Part shown: one piece after another, positions 1 to 7,195 of the stretch
Layout of the letters: each line of letters starts with the position of its first letter
How positions within the stretch are numbered: the first letter of the stretch is position 1
Assembly (NCBI GenBank): GCA_016926455.1
Contig: JAFGOO010000046.1
Location: 1-7,887, forward strand
DNA length: 7,887 nucleotides
Origin: Methanosarcinaceae archaeon
GTDB taxonomy: Archaea; Halobacteriota; Methanosarcinia; Methanosarcinales; Methanosarcinaceae
Reading direction: 5' to 3'
The notes under the pieces: model-generated
Told to the model about the DNA's origin: nothing
Database searches by the model: none
Seen by the model: only the letters and a program-made list of their open reading frames with translations
Made by a program: the position numbers and the translations under genes

Positions 1-749
1 TATCTGACCGCCAGAAAACTCAATACAAGTGACGATAAGATTATCGCAAACTTCTGGGATCAGTCACCTGAACTTGTTAATCCTGAATATGGGATATACG
101 GGTTAAAGATCGTTAAGCCAAGTAGTGTTAACTACCTCTATTTTTCGAAGAAGCTACAAAAGGAGGAACTTGATTCCAAAGCAAGAAAGGTTATGATTAA
201 ACTGAAAGAAGCAAAGGATATCCAGAAATCAATTGAAAAGAACAAAATGCTTCCTAAGAGATTCGGGATCAATAATGTACTTGTTGATGTGGTTTATTCA
301 TTACAGACAAAACTGGTTGAACTTTATGAAGAAGAAGCTATCAAACTTCTTGAAGAACATTTGATAACAGACAGAGAAGGATTTTTCTGGCTCAAATCAA
401 GCAAGAATTTGACACTTGTACAAGCACTTCAAACCTATAGAAAAAAGGGCTCTATGGAGAAGATCATCAATTCCCTGAAAAATGAGATTGAGATTAAAAC
501 GCTATGAGTATGGATGGAAGCTAGCGTTTGTGGTGCGGTTATTATCGGGCTCATTTCATAGTTGTTCATATCACTGACGCGATATGAGTTCAAGGAACTC
601 AAGCATACATCTACGAAATTCATCAAAAAAGCTTATTGAATTTGACAGTTACCGTAGATTTATGGCAGAGAAAGTCAAAAAAGTACATTTATGCCAATTT
701 TGATGCGGTAAATACACTGATTTTACGGCAAAAATGGGGAATATCATGA
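1..749 (+). pseudogene. Decayed IS4/IS1634-like DDE transposase, 3' part
   Basis: The gene enters from the left edge and stays open in frame 1 for 168 codons, to a TGA at 505-507. Near its end is a Y-x2-K-x3-E-x6-K signature (Tyr codon 436-438, Glu 457-459, Lys 478-480). This matches the YREK block of IS4/IS1634-type transposases, with Lys in place of Arg; the Glu is the third residue of the DDE catalytic triad in that family. Protein-like sequence continues past the TGA in the same frame (VWMEASVCGAVIIGLIS), is broken by a TAG at 559-561, and resumes as LFISLTRYEFKELKH. At a run of six A (625-630) it shifts to frame 3 and runs on (NLTVTV, then YIYANFDAVNTLILRQKWGIS) to a TGA at 747-749. Two stops and one probable 1-nt deletion make it inactive. 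The two stops fit C-to-T changes (CGA to TGA, CAG to TAG). The family call rests on the signature and my memory of methanogen transposases; the N-terminal catalytic residues lie outside the window. Confidence 0.75.
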
Positions 750-1424
750 CAATTTGAGTGAATTTGTTGAGACTGTCAAATAGGATTTCCTGAGAAAAAA
801 ATACAAATTTGAGATATAGGAAGACTTTCTCTTCAGGAAAGAGTCAAAACTGTCAAACTTGGGATTCATGCAAAAACCGAAGATAAACTTAAATTTCTCT
901 ATGAAAACGGAAGACAAGAGTAGGTTGGCAACTATTTTAGAAATCAAAAAATTCTGGACAATCTATTTCTTAGGTTTTACAAAAAGAGAACAGAATGTGA
1001 AAAGATACATGCTCATATCAAGGAGATAGTAAAATTTGATGTCAGAATAGAGAGTAGAAAGCTCTACTTTCTATTGGGTTTTGTAGCGTATCAATTATTA
1101 GTCCTTACAGAAATACAAAACGGAGTTGAAAAACGAAACTCATTTGGGATGTTTTTTTAAAAAAATGTTGTCAAATTAGAAAAGGAGTTTTAGGAGCTAA
1201 TTTGATAGCCTCTTTCACAGATTCATTGTGGTGCGTAACTGCTAAATACTGACATTGCCTCTTGATACAAAATCGATTTGTCATATGTTTAACTTTTCTA
1301 GTCATGGATTTAAAGGCTGGAAGCTGAAGGATACGTAATCAGGCAGAGGGATATTTGGAAGGAGAGCATAAGGGTTCTGTCTGACCGAAATTTGAGAAAT
1401 TATTCAAAACTATTTTAAAAAATG
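750..1424. other. AT-rich intergenic region without a convincing gene
   Basis: About 675 bases separate the transposase remnant from the MATE gene. The first part probably includes the right end of the decayed insertion sequence: ACTGTCAAA occurs at 772-780 and again at 849-857, each followed after a few bases by GGATT, and TTTCCTGA at 786-793 is the reverse complement of TCAGGAAA at 833-840. A perfect 7-bp hairpin (TAGAAAG, loop CTCTA, CTTTCTA) lies at 1055-1073. A T7A7 palindrome lies at 1152-1165. A 53-codon ATG-to-TAG frame at 868-1029 (+) has no ribosome-binding site and no family I recognise, so I do not call it a gene. I see no tRNA, rRNA or clear TATA box. The MATE promoter must lie somewhere here. 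Confidence 0.6.
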
Positions 1425-1430
1425 GGTGAT
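1425..1430 (+). promoter_or_regulatory. Shine-Dalgarno GGTGAT that decides the MATE start
   Basis: GGTGAT is a strong match to the archaeal 16S rRNA 3' end. It is separated by four bases (AACA) from the GTG at 1435. The in-frame GTG at 1426 lies inside this motif, so the downstream GTG is the better start. Confidence 0.6.
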
Positions 1431-1434
1431 AACA

Positions 1435-2793
1435 GTGCACAGGAAAAGCGATTTTTTAGGTGAGGAAAGTGTTAAAAAGCTTTTGCTCAAACTTTCAGCC
1501 CCTGCTATCGCCGGTTTGTTAGTTCATGCTCTTTACAATGTTGTAGACACATTCTTTGTAGGAATTGCTTATGGAGATCTTGCTGTTCAGGCAATAGGCG
1601 GTTTAACGATTGCTTTTCCCATCCAGTTGCTGATTATGTCCGTCACCATTACCATTGGAACCGGGGGGGCATCCATTATCTCAAGGGCACTCGGTGCTAA
1701 AGATATCCACAGGGCAAAAAAAGCCCTCGGGAATGTATTTTTCCTGAGTCTGATCATTGGTGTATTATCCCTTTTATTCTGCTTTTTCGACCTTGAGCCA
1801 GCCCTTAAACTCTTTGGCGCCACCCCCGGGATAATGCCCTATGCAAATGACTATATACAAATCATAATAGCCGGAGCAATCTTTACCATTTTTAGCCTGT
1901 CTTTCCAGAACATCATCCGAGCTGAGGGTAATGCCCGCTTTGCCATGAACGTTATGTTGCTCGGTGCAGGCATAAATATCCTGCTCGACCCCATTTTTAT
2001 CTTTGGTCTCGGTATGGGGGTTCGAGGAGCTGCGATTGCAACCGTAATATCTCAGGCCCTGAGTGCGGTTCTGGTACTGGACTATTTCACAAAAGGAAAA
2101 AGTTCGGTTCCACTCAACTATGGAATGCTAAGGCTCGATAACAAGATTCTAAAAGAGATTGCCTCCATCGGGATAGGTCCTTTCATACTTCAGGCATCAA
2201 GCAGTTTTTCAATGTTGCTGGTAAATGTTGTTCTTGCACTCTATGGCGGGGACGTTGCCATAGCTGTATATGGTCTTATTATAAGGCTGTTCTCCTTTGT
2301 TTTCATGCCTATTCTTGGTGTGTCCTTCGGACTTCAGCCGGTCGTGGGATACAACTATGGGGCAGCGAAGTTTGGGAGGGTCATTGAATCTGTAAAATTA
2401 TCCATTGTAGCGACAACAGCCATCGGACTGGCTGGTTCTATGGTCATGTACCTGTTTCCGGAAAAACTCCTATCTGTCTTCAGTTCTGACCAAGATTTGC
2501 TGAATGTAGGCGTATCAGCAATTCATATCTTTGTCCTTGGAATTCCACTGATAGGTGTCAATGTGATAGGAGCAACCATTTTCCAAGCTCTTGGAAGAGC
2601 GCAACAGTCCTTTGTCCTCTCCATTGCAAGAACTATCCTCTTCCTGATCCCTCTTCTACTCATCCTCCCTCGCTTTTATTCCCTTAACGGCATATGGGCA
2701 GCATTCCCGATTTCTGATTTCCTTGCTTTCAGTGTCAGTAGTCTGCTTCTTCTAATGGAAAACAAGAAACTCAGAAGCTATCCCAATACATGA
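1435..2793 (+). CDS. MATE family efflux transporter
   Basis: This is an integral membrane antiporter of the multidrug and toxic compound extrusion family. Such proteins export cationic drugs, metabolites or lipid-linked compounds in exchange for Na+ or H+; the substrate here cannot be told. The protein is 452 residues from the GTG chosen (455 from GTG 1426), the normal family length, and is made of two tandem MatE halves of about six hydrophobic segments each. Family features include an N-terminal ALYNVVDTFFVG block in the first helix, a GTGGASIISRALGAKD stretch after helix 2, a QNIIRAEGNARFAM block in the first half, and a GLQPVVGYNYGA block in the second half. The reading frame is intact. 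The GGTGAT at 1425-1430 favours the start at 1435. The next gene on the same strand begins 66 bp downstream, so the two may be co-transcribed. Subfamily looks MepA/DinF-like, which is a tentative assignment. Confidence 0.93.
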   Translation: MHRKSDFLGEESVKKLLLKLSAPAIAGLLVHALYNVVDTFFVGIAYGDLAVQAIGGLTIAFPIQLLIMSVTITIGTGGASIISRALGAKDIHRAKKALGNVFFLSLIIGVLSLLFCFFDLEPALKLFGATPGIMPYANDYIQIIIAGAIFTIFSLSFQNIIRAEGNARFAMNVMLLGAGINILLDPIFIFGLGMGVRGAAIATVISQALSAVLVLDYFTKGKSSVPLNYGMLRLDNKILKEIASIGIGPFILQASSSFSMLLVNVVLALYGGDVAIAVYGLIIRLFSFVFMPILGVSFGLQPVVGYNYGAAKFGRVIESVKLSIVATTAIGLAGSMVMYLFPEKLLSVFSSDQDLLNVGVSAIHIFVLGIPLIGVNVIGATIFQALGRAQQSFVLSIARTILFLIPLLLILPRFYSLNGIWAAFPISDFLAFSVSSLLLLMENKKLRSYPNT

Positions 2794-2859
2794 ACATGAA
2801 AAACACTTAAAACAAAGAAAGATCAAAAGCATAATGCTAATTCATAAAAGAGGACTAGC

Positions 2860-4155
2860 ATGAAAGTATCTATCATTGGTTCAGGATATGTAGGTTCTGT
2901 AACTGCCGCGTGTTTTGCAGAACTGGGACACCAAGTTATCTGTATTGAAATCGATGAGACGAAAGTTGAGCAGGTAAACGCCGGTATTCCGCCAATCTAC
3001 GAAGAAGGACTGGAGGAACTTATGCAAAGGCACGCTGGCAAGCTCCTCTCCGCAACCTCAGATTATGATTATGCGGTTCAGAATTCCGACATATCCTTTA
3101 TCTGCGTTGGCACGCCCTCGGGAGACGATGGAGCCATAGACCTCTCTATCGTTAGGGCAGCTACCGCAAGTCTCGGACGTGCATTATCAAGAAAGAAAAA
3201 TTATCATATAGTAGTTGTAAAGAGTACGGTAGTTCCAGAAACCACGGAAAAGGTGGTACTTCCAATACTTGAAGAATATTCTGGCAAGCGTGCAGGTGTG
3301 GATTTTGGGGTTGGCATGAATCCTGAATTCCTGCGTGAAGGCAATGCAGTGTACGATTTCATGCATCCTGACAAGATAGTGGTGGGTGCTATCGACGGGC
3401 GCTCAGGTGCCATTATCTCGGAACTATACCGGGGCATCGACTGCGAGATTACGCACACGGGTCCAAAAACCGCTGAAATGATAAAATACGTGAACAACTC
3501 CTTACTTGCCACAAAGATATCCTTTTCCAATGAGATCGGAAACATCTGTAAAAAACTCGGCATCGATACCTATGAGGTCATGGATGCAGTGGGAAAGGAT
3601 TTCAGGATATCACCGTATTTCCTAAATTCAGGTGTAGGCTTCGGAGGTTCGTGTTTCCCGAAAGACGTAAAGGCACTGGTAGGCAAGGCAAAAGATATCG
3701 GCTACGATCCAATTCTTCTTGAATCCGTGATTAATGTGAACGACCGGCAGCCACTCAAGATGGTCGAACTGCTTGAGCAAAAAATCGACAGAATTACGGG
3801 TAAAAAAATTGCTGTGCTTGGACTTGCTTTTAAGAACGATACGGATGACATACGGGAGTCGCGTTCAATACCGGTCATCTCCGAACTCCTGCGTCTAGGT
3901 GCAGAGGTTTTTGCCTATGACCCCATGGCAGCTGGGAACATGGGGAAAGTGTTCAGCAACATCACCTATTGTGACACCGCAGTTGAAGCACTTGCAGATG
4001 CGGACGCTTGTCTTGTGATGACCGAATGGGAAGAATTCAGATCAATTGATTTCAAATTCGGTGTGATGAAAAACAAACTTGTCATCGACGGAAGGCATCT
4101 TATTAAGGTCAAGGACATCAAGGAAGATATTGATTACGTGGGCCTATGCTGGTGA
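2860..4155 (+). CDS. UDP-glucose/GDP-mannose family nucleotide-sugar dehydrogenase
   Basis: This cytosolic NAD-dependent enzyme oxidises the C6 alcohol of a nucleotide sugar to a uronic acid in two steps, supplying uronates for surface polysaccharide or protein glycosylation. At 431 residues it has family length. The N-terminal Rossmann domain starts with GSGYVG (residues 7-12) and has an acidic residue after strand 2 (ICIEID). NPEFLREG (154-161) carries the conserved Glu156. The linker helix has KTAEMIKYVNNS (203-214, Lys209 and Asn213). The catalytic thiol is Cys265 in GFGGSCFPKD (260-269). The C-terminal sugar-nucleotide domain has GLAFKNDTDDIRESRS (321-336). The ATG at 2860 follows AGAGGA with a short spacer, a reasonable ribosome-binding site. 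UDP-glucose 6-dehydrogenase (EC 1.1.1.22) is the likeliest activity, but UDP-ManNAc or GDP-mannose dehydrogenase share these motifs and cannot be excluded. No glycosyltransferase or other sugar gene is nearby, so the polymer served is unknown. It converges with the radical SAM pseudogene. Confidence 0.93.
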   Translation: MKVSIIGSGYVGSVTAACFAELGHQVICIEIDETKVEQVNAGIPPIYEEGLEELMQRHAGKLLSATSDYDYAVQNSDISFICVGTPSGDDGAIDLSIVRAATASLGRALSRKKNYHIVVVKSTVVPETTEKVVLPILEEYSGKRAGVDFGVGMNPEFLREGNAVYDFMHPDKIVVGAIDGRSGAIISELYRGIDCEITHTGPKTAEMIKYVNNSLLATKISFSNEIGNICKKLGIDTYEVMDAVGKDFRISPYFLNSGVGFGGSCFPKDVKALVGKAKDIGYDPILLESVINVNDRQPLKMVELLEQKIDRITGKKIAVLGLAFKNDTDDIRESRSIPVISELLRLGAEVFAYDPMAAGNMGKVFSNITYCDTAVEALADADACLVMTEWEEFRSIDFKFGVMKNKLVIDGRHLIKVKDIKEDIDYVGLCW

Positions 4156-4183
4156 CCAAACAGGTACCAGAAACTATAAACTT

Positions 4184-4190
4184 AAAAAAA
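4184..4190 (-). terminator. Oligo-T tract downstream of radical SAM gene
   Basis: Read on the minus strand this is a run of seven T, 26 bp past the stop of the radical SAM pseudogene. Archaeal RNA polymerase commonly terminates at such U-rich tracts without a hairpin. It lies in the 61-bp gap between two convergent genes. No equivalent T-run serves the plus-strand dehydrogenase gene. Confidence 0.35.
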
Positions 4191-4216
4191 CAAGACTATT
4201 GAACACGACCGGAAAA

Positions 4217-5208
4217 TCACACTGCTCTGTAGTATTTCCCATTCTTAGATTCGATCTCTATTATCCTGCTCTCTGCGAGCAAGTTCTCGGTGACCGGTAA
4301 CAGGTCAGTATTATCTATATCAAGGGATGAAACGGCCTGTCCAAAGGTGCATGATCTTCGAAGAATCAGATCATAGACCTCTTGGGTCAGGTTCTCGTGC
4401 TGCATGCTGGACCTTTTCTTTTCAGACCTTTCAGCACAAGCCGGACCCGATGCCTGCCAAAGCTTTCATCGAATTTCTGTGCGATTTCCTTAAGTCTGGT
4501 GTCCGGAGCCGGAACGATAAAATCCTCTGCAAAATCCTCTGCAGGCGGTCTGCTTGTTGTAAGGACTTCAATTTCATCAGGGTCTATAGCTGTAAGGGGT
4601 TCTATCAGTTTCTCAATTTCTTCATCCGTTGTATTCACAGGATATTCCTTACTGGAACCTATGAACATTACCTCAATCGCAAGCTTTGGACCACCCATTT
4701 TTTTAAGTGCTTTCAGTCCTTCTATGATTTCTATGAGTTTGATTCCCTCAACCGGCCTGTTGATAGCCTTAAAGGTTTTCTCATTTCCGAATACAAGGGT
4801 AGCAACCACAAAATCAGCATCTTTCAAGTTTTCCCTCAGATTTTCTTTACCCATAGGGGATGAGTTTGTTATCACACATATTGGAAGGTCGCTGATCTTC
4901 CTTATCTCGCGGATCATTTTGCCCAGATTGTGGTTTAATGTGGGTTCACAAGTTCCGGTAAAAGTGATATAGCCAAGGTCTTCAACTTTCCTGTGATAAT
5001 TTTTAAGACTCTCAACAACCTCTTCTTTAGTAACGATGGATTTTGCATCCCCAATACTTGAAACCATTTTATCCACATGTCCGAGCTGGCAGTACACACA
5101 GTCAAAATTATAGTTCTTCTTTGTATCTCCTCTTTTTATAACATCAATCCCAATGGACCTTCCGAGCCTCCTTGAGAGGATTGGACCGTAAATAATTCTT
5201 GGATTTAT
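4217..5208 (-). pseudogene. Radical SAM protein with C-terminal winged-helix-like domain, degraded
   Basis: Homology to archaeal radical SAM proteins runs along the minus strand: YGPILSRRLGRSIGID near the N-terminus, then the cluster region DCVYCQLG, an ITFTGTCEPTLN motif and INRP. The C-terminal part (YDLILRRSCTFGQAV, then LLAESRIIEIESKNGKYY) resembles the small winged-helix domain that follows in this family. Four defects are visible. No ATG, GTG or TTG precedes the cluster in frame; the expected start position (5206-5208) reads ATA, perhaps a former ATG. The first Cys of CxxxCxxC is Tyr (TAT, 5110-5112), leaving only Cys37 and Cys40. The usual G-S/T-G-E of the SAM-binding motif reads GTCE (Cys codon 4948-4950). 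A 1-nt deletion near 4396-4399 ends the main frame with a TGA at 4387-4389, while the C-terminal domain continues one frame over to 4217. The span of 992 nt equals 330 codons plus two bases, as one missing base predicts. The C-terminal frame could instead be a separate 62-aa gene starting at ATG 4405, but family architecture makes a frameshift more likely. Confidence 0.7.
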
Positions 5209-5277
5209 GGTAATAATATTCAGTTTTAAAACATTATTTCTTCAAAAATGAATAACTAAACCCGTTTTTTTGTGGGC

Positions 5278-5631
5278 TTATTCAATCTGTGTCTTTTGTG
5301 CTTTCAGCTCATTCAACCTTTTGATAAAGTTTTCCATTTGATCTTTTAAAATCTTGTGCTCTCTTTCAAGAGCACTTATCTCATTTTCAAGAATAAGCAT
5401 TTCCTCTTCTTTTGATAATGAATACGCTACAGCAGGAGCGTAGAATGCCGGATACCCGAATCTCATCGTTCTTACGGATGTCCTGAAGGCTAAGCCTCTT
5501 CACCTTCCGCAACCCAGTCTTGTAGTTATGATATTCATATGTTCTGGGATACAGTAACCTACGCAGTATCCTGGTCCTCTTCCTGCAATCGGACCCATTC
5601 CTCTTGGTCCTGTTCCGTCTCCACCTGGCAT
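5278..5631 (-). pseudogene. DUF5320 family protein interrupted by in-frame TGA
   Basis: The start MPGGDGTGPRGMGPIAGRG and the GYCVGYC that follows are diagnostic of DUF5320, small archaeal and bacterial proteins of unknown function that are often next to DUF134 and NifX/NifB-like genes. At codon 44 (5500-5502) a TGA follows GCGR. The same frame then continues RGLAFRTSVRTMRFGYPAFY into a C-terminal coiled-coil-like region (EEEMLILENEISALEREH) that ends at TAA 5278-5280, the expected family tail. A single GGA-to-TGA or CGA-to-TGA change explains the break, so the full protein would have been about 117 residues. An in-frame ATG at 5464-5466 could start a 62-aa C-terminal fragment but has no clear ribosome-binding site. 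I see no reason to invoke selenocysteine, since the site falls in a Gly/Arg-rich stretch. The start at 5631 has a strong ribosome-binding site. Confidence 0.75.
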
Positions 5632-5909
5632 GATATAATTTCCTCCTTTAATTCGGATTATTTTTCCATTTACAAGTGCATCTGTTACTAATGTTTTTAG
5701 TAATGTCCTCTGAAAAGTCGACTGGTGGACCTGCATTCTTATGAATGCGTCACTCTGGTTTAAATTTTCAAGATAGTTCAGCCTGAGTGTTTCCAGTTCA
5801 TCAATGGTTATACTTACCTCATCGGCACCGGGAGTTGATTTTCCACATGTTTCAAAGTAGCATGCATTGTGTTCAAGTTCACCAGTCTATTTTTTCTCGG
5901 ACGTTCCAT
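5632..5909 (-). pseudogene. DUF134 (UPF0251) putative DNA-binding protein, frameshifted
   Basis: From ATG 5907-5909 the frame reads MERPRKNRLV, matching the basic RPRK start of DUF134 proteins. It then leaves the homologous frame and runs to an early stop. Reading one base differently from about 5881 recovers the rest of the family: ACYFETCGKSTPGADEV, then ITIDELETLRLNYLENL, then a helix-turn-helix-like MQVHQSTFQRTL and the characteristic TDALVNGKIIRIKGGNY. One missing base near 5881-5882 restores about 92 residues. DUF134 proteins are predicted sigma-70 region 4-like DNA-binding proteins of unconfirmed role. The frame runs without a stop into DUF5320. The ATG at 5736 could begin only a C-terminal fragment. 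I see no ribosome-binding site before the ATG at 5909. Confidence 0.7.
5641..5648 (-). promoter_or_regulatory. Strong Shine-Dalgarno AAGGAGGA for DUF5320
   Basis: On the minus strand AAGGAGGA lies nine bases before ATG 5631. It sits inside the last codons of the DUF134 sequence, which supports a separate, translationally coupled DUF5320 start even though no stop codon divides the two frames. Confidence 0.6.
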
Positions 5910-6023
5910 ATTATGCATTATAATGTAATACTCTTGGTAAAGATGACGGTGTTTCCAATCGATAGATGCTTAAAAAATTAAAACAAACGCACATGAAATT
6001 CTTCGAATAACCGGCACAAATTA

Positions 6024-6047
6024 TGAAAGTACTTGGGAGGACTTTCA
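6024..6047 (-). terminator. Possible terminator hairpin after the flavoprotein gene
   Basis: TGAAAGT at 6024-6030 and ACTTTCA at 6041-6047 form a perfect 7-bp stem with a 10-base loop, 16 bp past the stop of the minus-strand flavoprotein gene. Only a short T stretch follows on the minus strand, so a terminator role is tentative. Confidence 0.3.
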
Positions 6048-6063
6048 CGCCAAAATCCATTGA

Positions 6064-7149
6064 TTAATGGTAGCACTTTATCCCGCTTGGATCAAAACAC
6101 CTGTTGCACGAGACACAAGAAACTTTTTCGATTTTCCTGTATTTGAGTTTCATTACAAGATCGGGTTCATTGATAAATGGACGGCTCATCGAAACCATAT
6201 CCGAATAACCTTCTTTGATCAGTGACTCCATCACTGAACGTGTCCTTATCCCCCCTACTAGGATAATAGGAATATTCACAGCACTTTTAATCATCCTTGC
6301 ATACTGTTTGAAATAGGCTTCCTTTTCCATACTGTCGATTGCATGTTTGGACATTACCTCTCCAGCTTCCATGATCCCACCGCTGACCTCGATTGCGCAA
6401 ACAGTATTCTGTTCCAATATCTTCGCGATCTCAACAGCATCTTCTGGGGTAAGGCCAATCTTACTTGAACCTACATCAAAACCATCAGTGCTGTTCAATT
6501 TAACAAGGATTGGAAAATCAACTCCAACCATCTCACGTATGCGCCTGATAGTCTCCACGATGATACGTGTCCGGTTTTCAATCCCCCCTCCCCATTTATC
6601 GGTTCTGCGGTTCGTGTACGGGGATATAAAATTACTGAGCAGGAAACCATGTGCACAGTGTAGTTGAACACCATCAAATCCAGCCTCCTTTGCACGCTTG
6701 GCAGCATTTGCGAAATCTTCGATGGTCCCAAGAATCTGAGATTCGTTCATCTCCACCGGTGTGATGCCAGATGAGCTATCAATCACAGGCGATGGGGCAA
6801 AAGCTACCCGATTTTCAGTTGATACTCTGGACTGCCGGCCACCGTGGACTATCTGGAGGACTATCTTGCTTTTATATTTATGAACTCTGAACGTGATTTG
6901 CCTGTATGGCTCGATGAAACGGTCATCATATATACCCTGCTGAAACTCACTACTTTTCCCGGAAGGATTTACGTACGAGTAACCCGTGATAATAAGTCCC
7001 ACCTCGTTACTGGCAAGCTCTTCGTAGATATCGCCGATCATGGGCGTCGGAGCACCGTCATCTTCTGCAAGCCATTCATGGGTTGCGGAGCGGACAAAAC
7101 GGTTCTGTATTTCAAGGCCTGCTACCTTAATGGGTTTAAATAGCACCAT
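6064..7149 (-). CDS. NADH:flavin oxidoreductase / old yellow enzyme family protein
   Basis: This is a cytosolic FMN-dependent ene-reductase-type TIM barrel that takes electrons from NAD(P)H or another donor and reduces activated C=C bonds; the real substrate is unknown. The 361 residues cover one complete barrel. Landmarks are PIKVAGLEIQNRFVRSAT at the N-terminus, QIVHGGRQS (99-107), HCAHGFLLSNFISPYTNRR (164-182) with His164 and His167 at the substrate/active site, DKWGGGIENR (184-193), the FMN-contacting Lys217 region, and VGGIRT (298-303) with SRPFINEPDL (322-331) at the phosphate end. The C-terminus has CVSCNRC at 345-351 and Cys359, recalling the Fe-S cluster segment of the longer 2,4-dienoyl-CoA reductase/BaiCD-type enzymes, but the second FAD/NAD domain of those proteins is absent. 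ATG 7149 is set by the AGGTGATC at 7157-7164. The gene is intact, is not closely linked to another intact gene, and is probably monocistronic. Confidence 0.92.
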   Translation of the reverse strand: MVLFKPIKVAGLEIQNRFVRSATHEWLAEDDGAPTPMIGDIYEELASNEVGLIITGYSYVNPSGKSSEFQQGIYDDRFIEPYRQITFRVHKYKSKIVLQIVHGGRQSRVSTENRVAFAPSPVIDSSSGITPVEMNESQILGTIEDFANAAKRAKEAGFDGVQLHCAHGFLLSNFISPYTNRRTDKWGGGIENRTRIIVETIRRIREMVGVDFPILVKLNSTDGFDVGSSKIGLTPEDAVEIAKILEQNTVCAIEVSGGIMEAGEVMSKHAIDSMEKEAYFKQYARMIKSAVNIPIILVGGIRTRSVMESLIKEGYSDMVSMSRPFINEPDLVMKLKYRKIEKVSCVSCNRCFDPSGIKCYH

Positions 7150-7156
7150 GGTATTT

Positions 7157-7164
7157 GATCACCT
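7157..7164 (-). promoter_or_regulatory. Strong Shine-Dalgarno AGGTGATC for the flavoprotein gene
   Basis: AGGTGATC on the minus strand is a near-complete complement to the archaeal 16S rRNA 3' end, seven bases before ATG 7149. It fixes the start and suggests efficient translation. Confidence 0.75.
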
Positions 7165-7181
7165 TTTGATTAAAAAGACCA

Positions 7182-7195
7182 CCGTTTTCAAACGG
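7182..7195 (-). promoter_or_regulatory. Inverted repeat upstream of the flavoprotein gene, possible operator
   Basis: CCGTTT-TC-AAACGG (plus-strand reading) is a perfect 6+6 palindrome 33 bp upstream of ATG 7149. It is more GC-rich than its surroundings. It could be an operator for a repressor or a small hairpin in the mRNA leader. A TATA-like TTATATG on the minus strand around 7246-7252 would place transcription start upstream of it, so it would then lie in the 5' leader. Confidence 0.35.

Noticed and set aside
559..561. TAG inside the transposase as a pyrrolysine codon
   Set aside because: The same gene has an in-frame TGA and a frameshift, so a nonsense mutation is simpler.
868..1029. A 53-codon plus-strand ORF starting MQKPKINLNF
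   Set aside because: It lies in AT-rich sequence, has no ribosome-binding site and matches no family I recognise; chance openness is likely.
1435..4155. MATE transporter plus nucleotide-sugar dehydrogenase as a polysaccharide export unit
   Set aside because: Only proximity and orientation support it; no glycosyltransferase, polymerase or flippase-type features are seen, and MATE proteins have many other substrates.
4217..4405. A separate small winged-helix gene starting at ATG 4405
   Set aside because: It continues the radical SAM protein's expected C-terminal domain one frame over, so a 1-nt deletion explains it better, though a separate gene is not fully excluded.
5258..5279. AAACCC...GGGCTT stem around the DUF5320 stop as a terminator
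   Set aside because: The stem needs a G-U pair, has a large loop, overlaps the stop codon and lacks a proper T-run after it on the minus strand.
5500..5502. TGA in DUF5320 as a selenocysteine codon
   Set aside because: The site lies in a Gly/Arg-rich stretch where Gly or Arg is expected, no selenocysteine insertion element was recognised, and the neighbouring genes are also broken.
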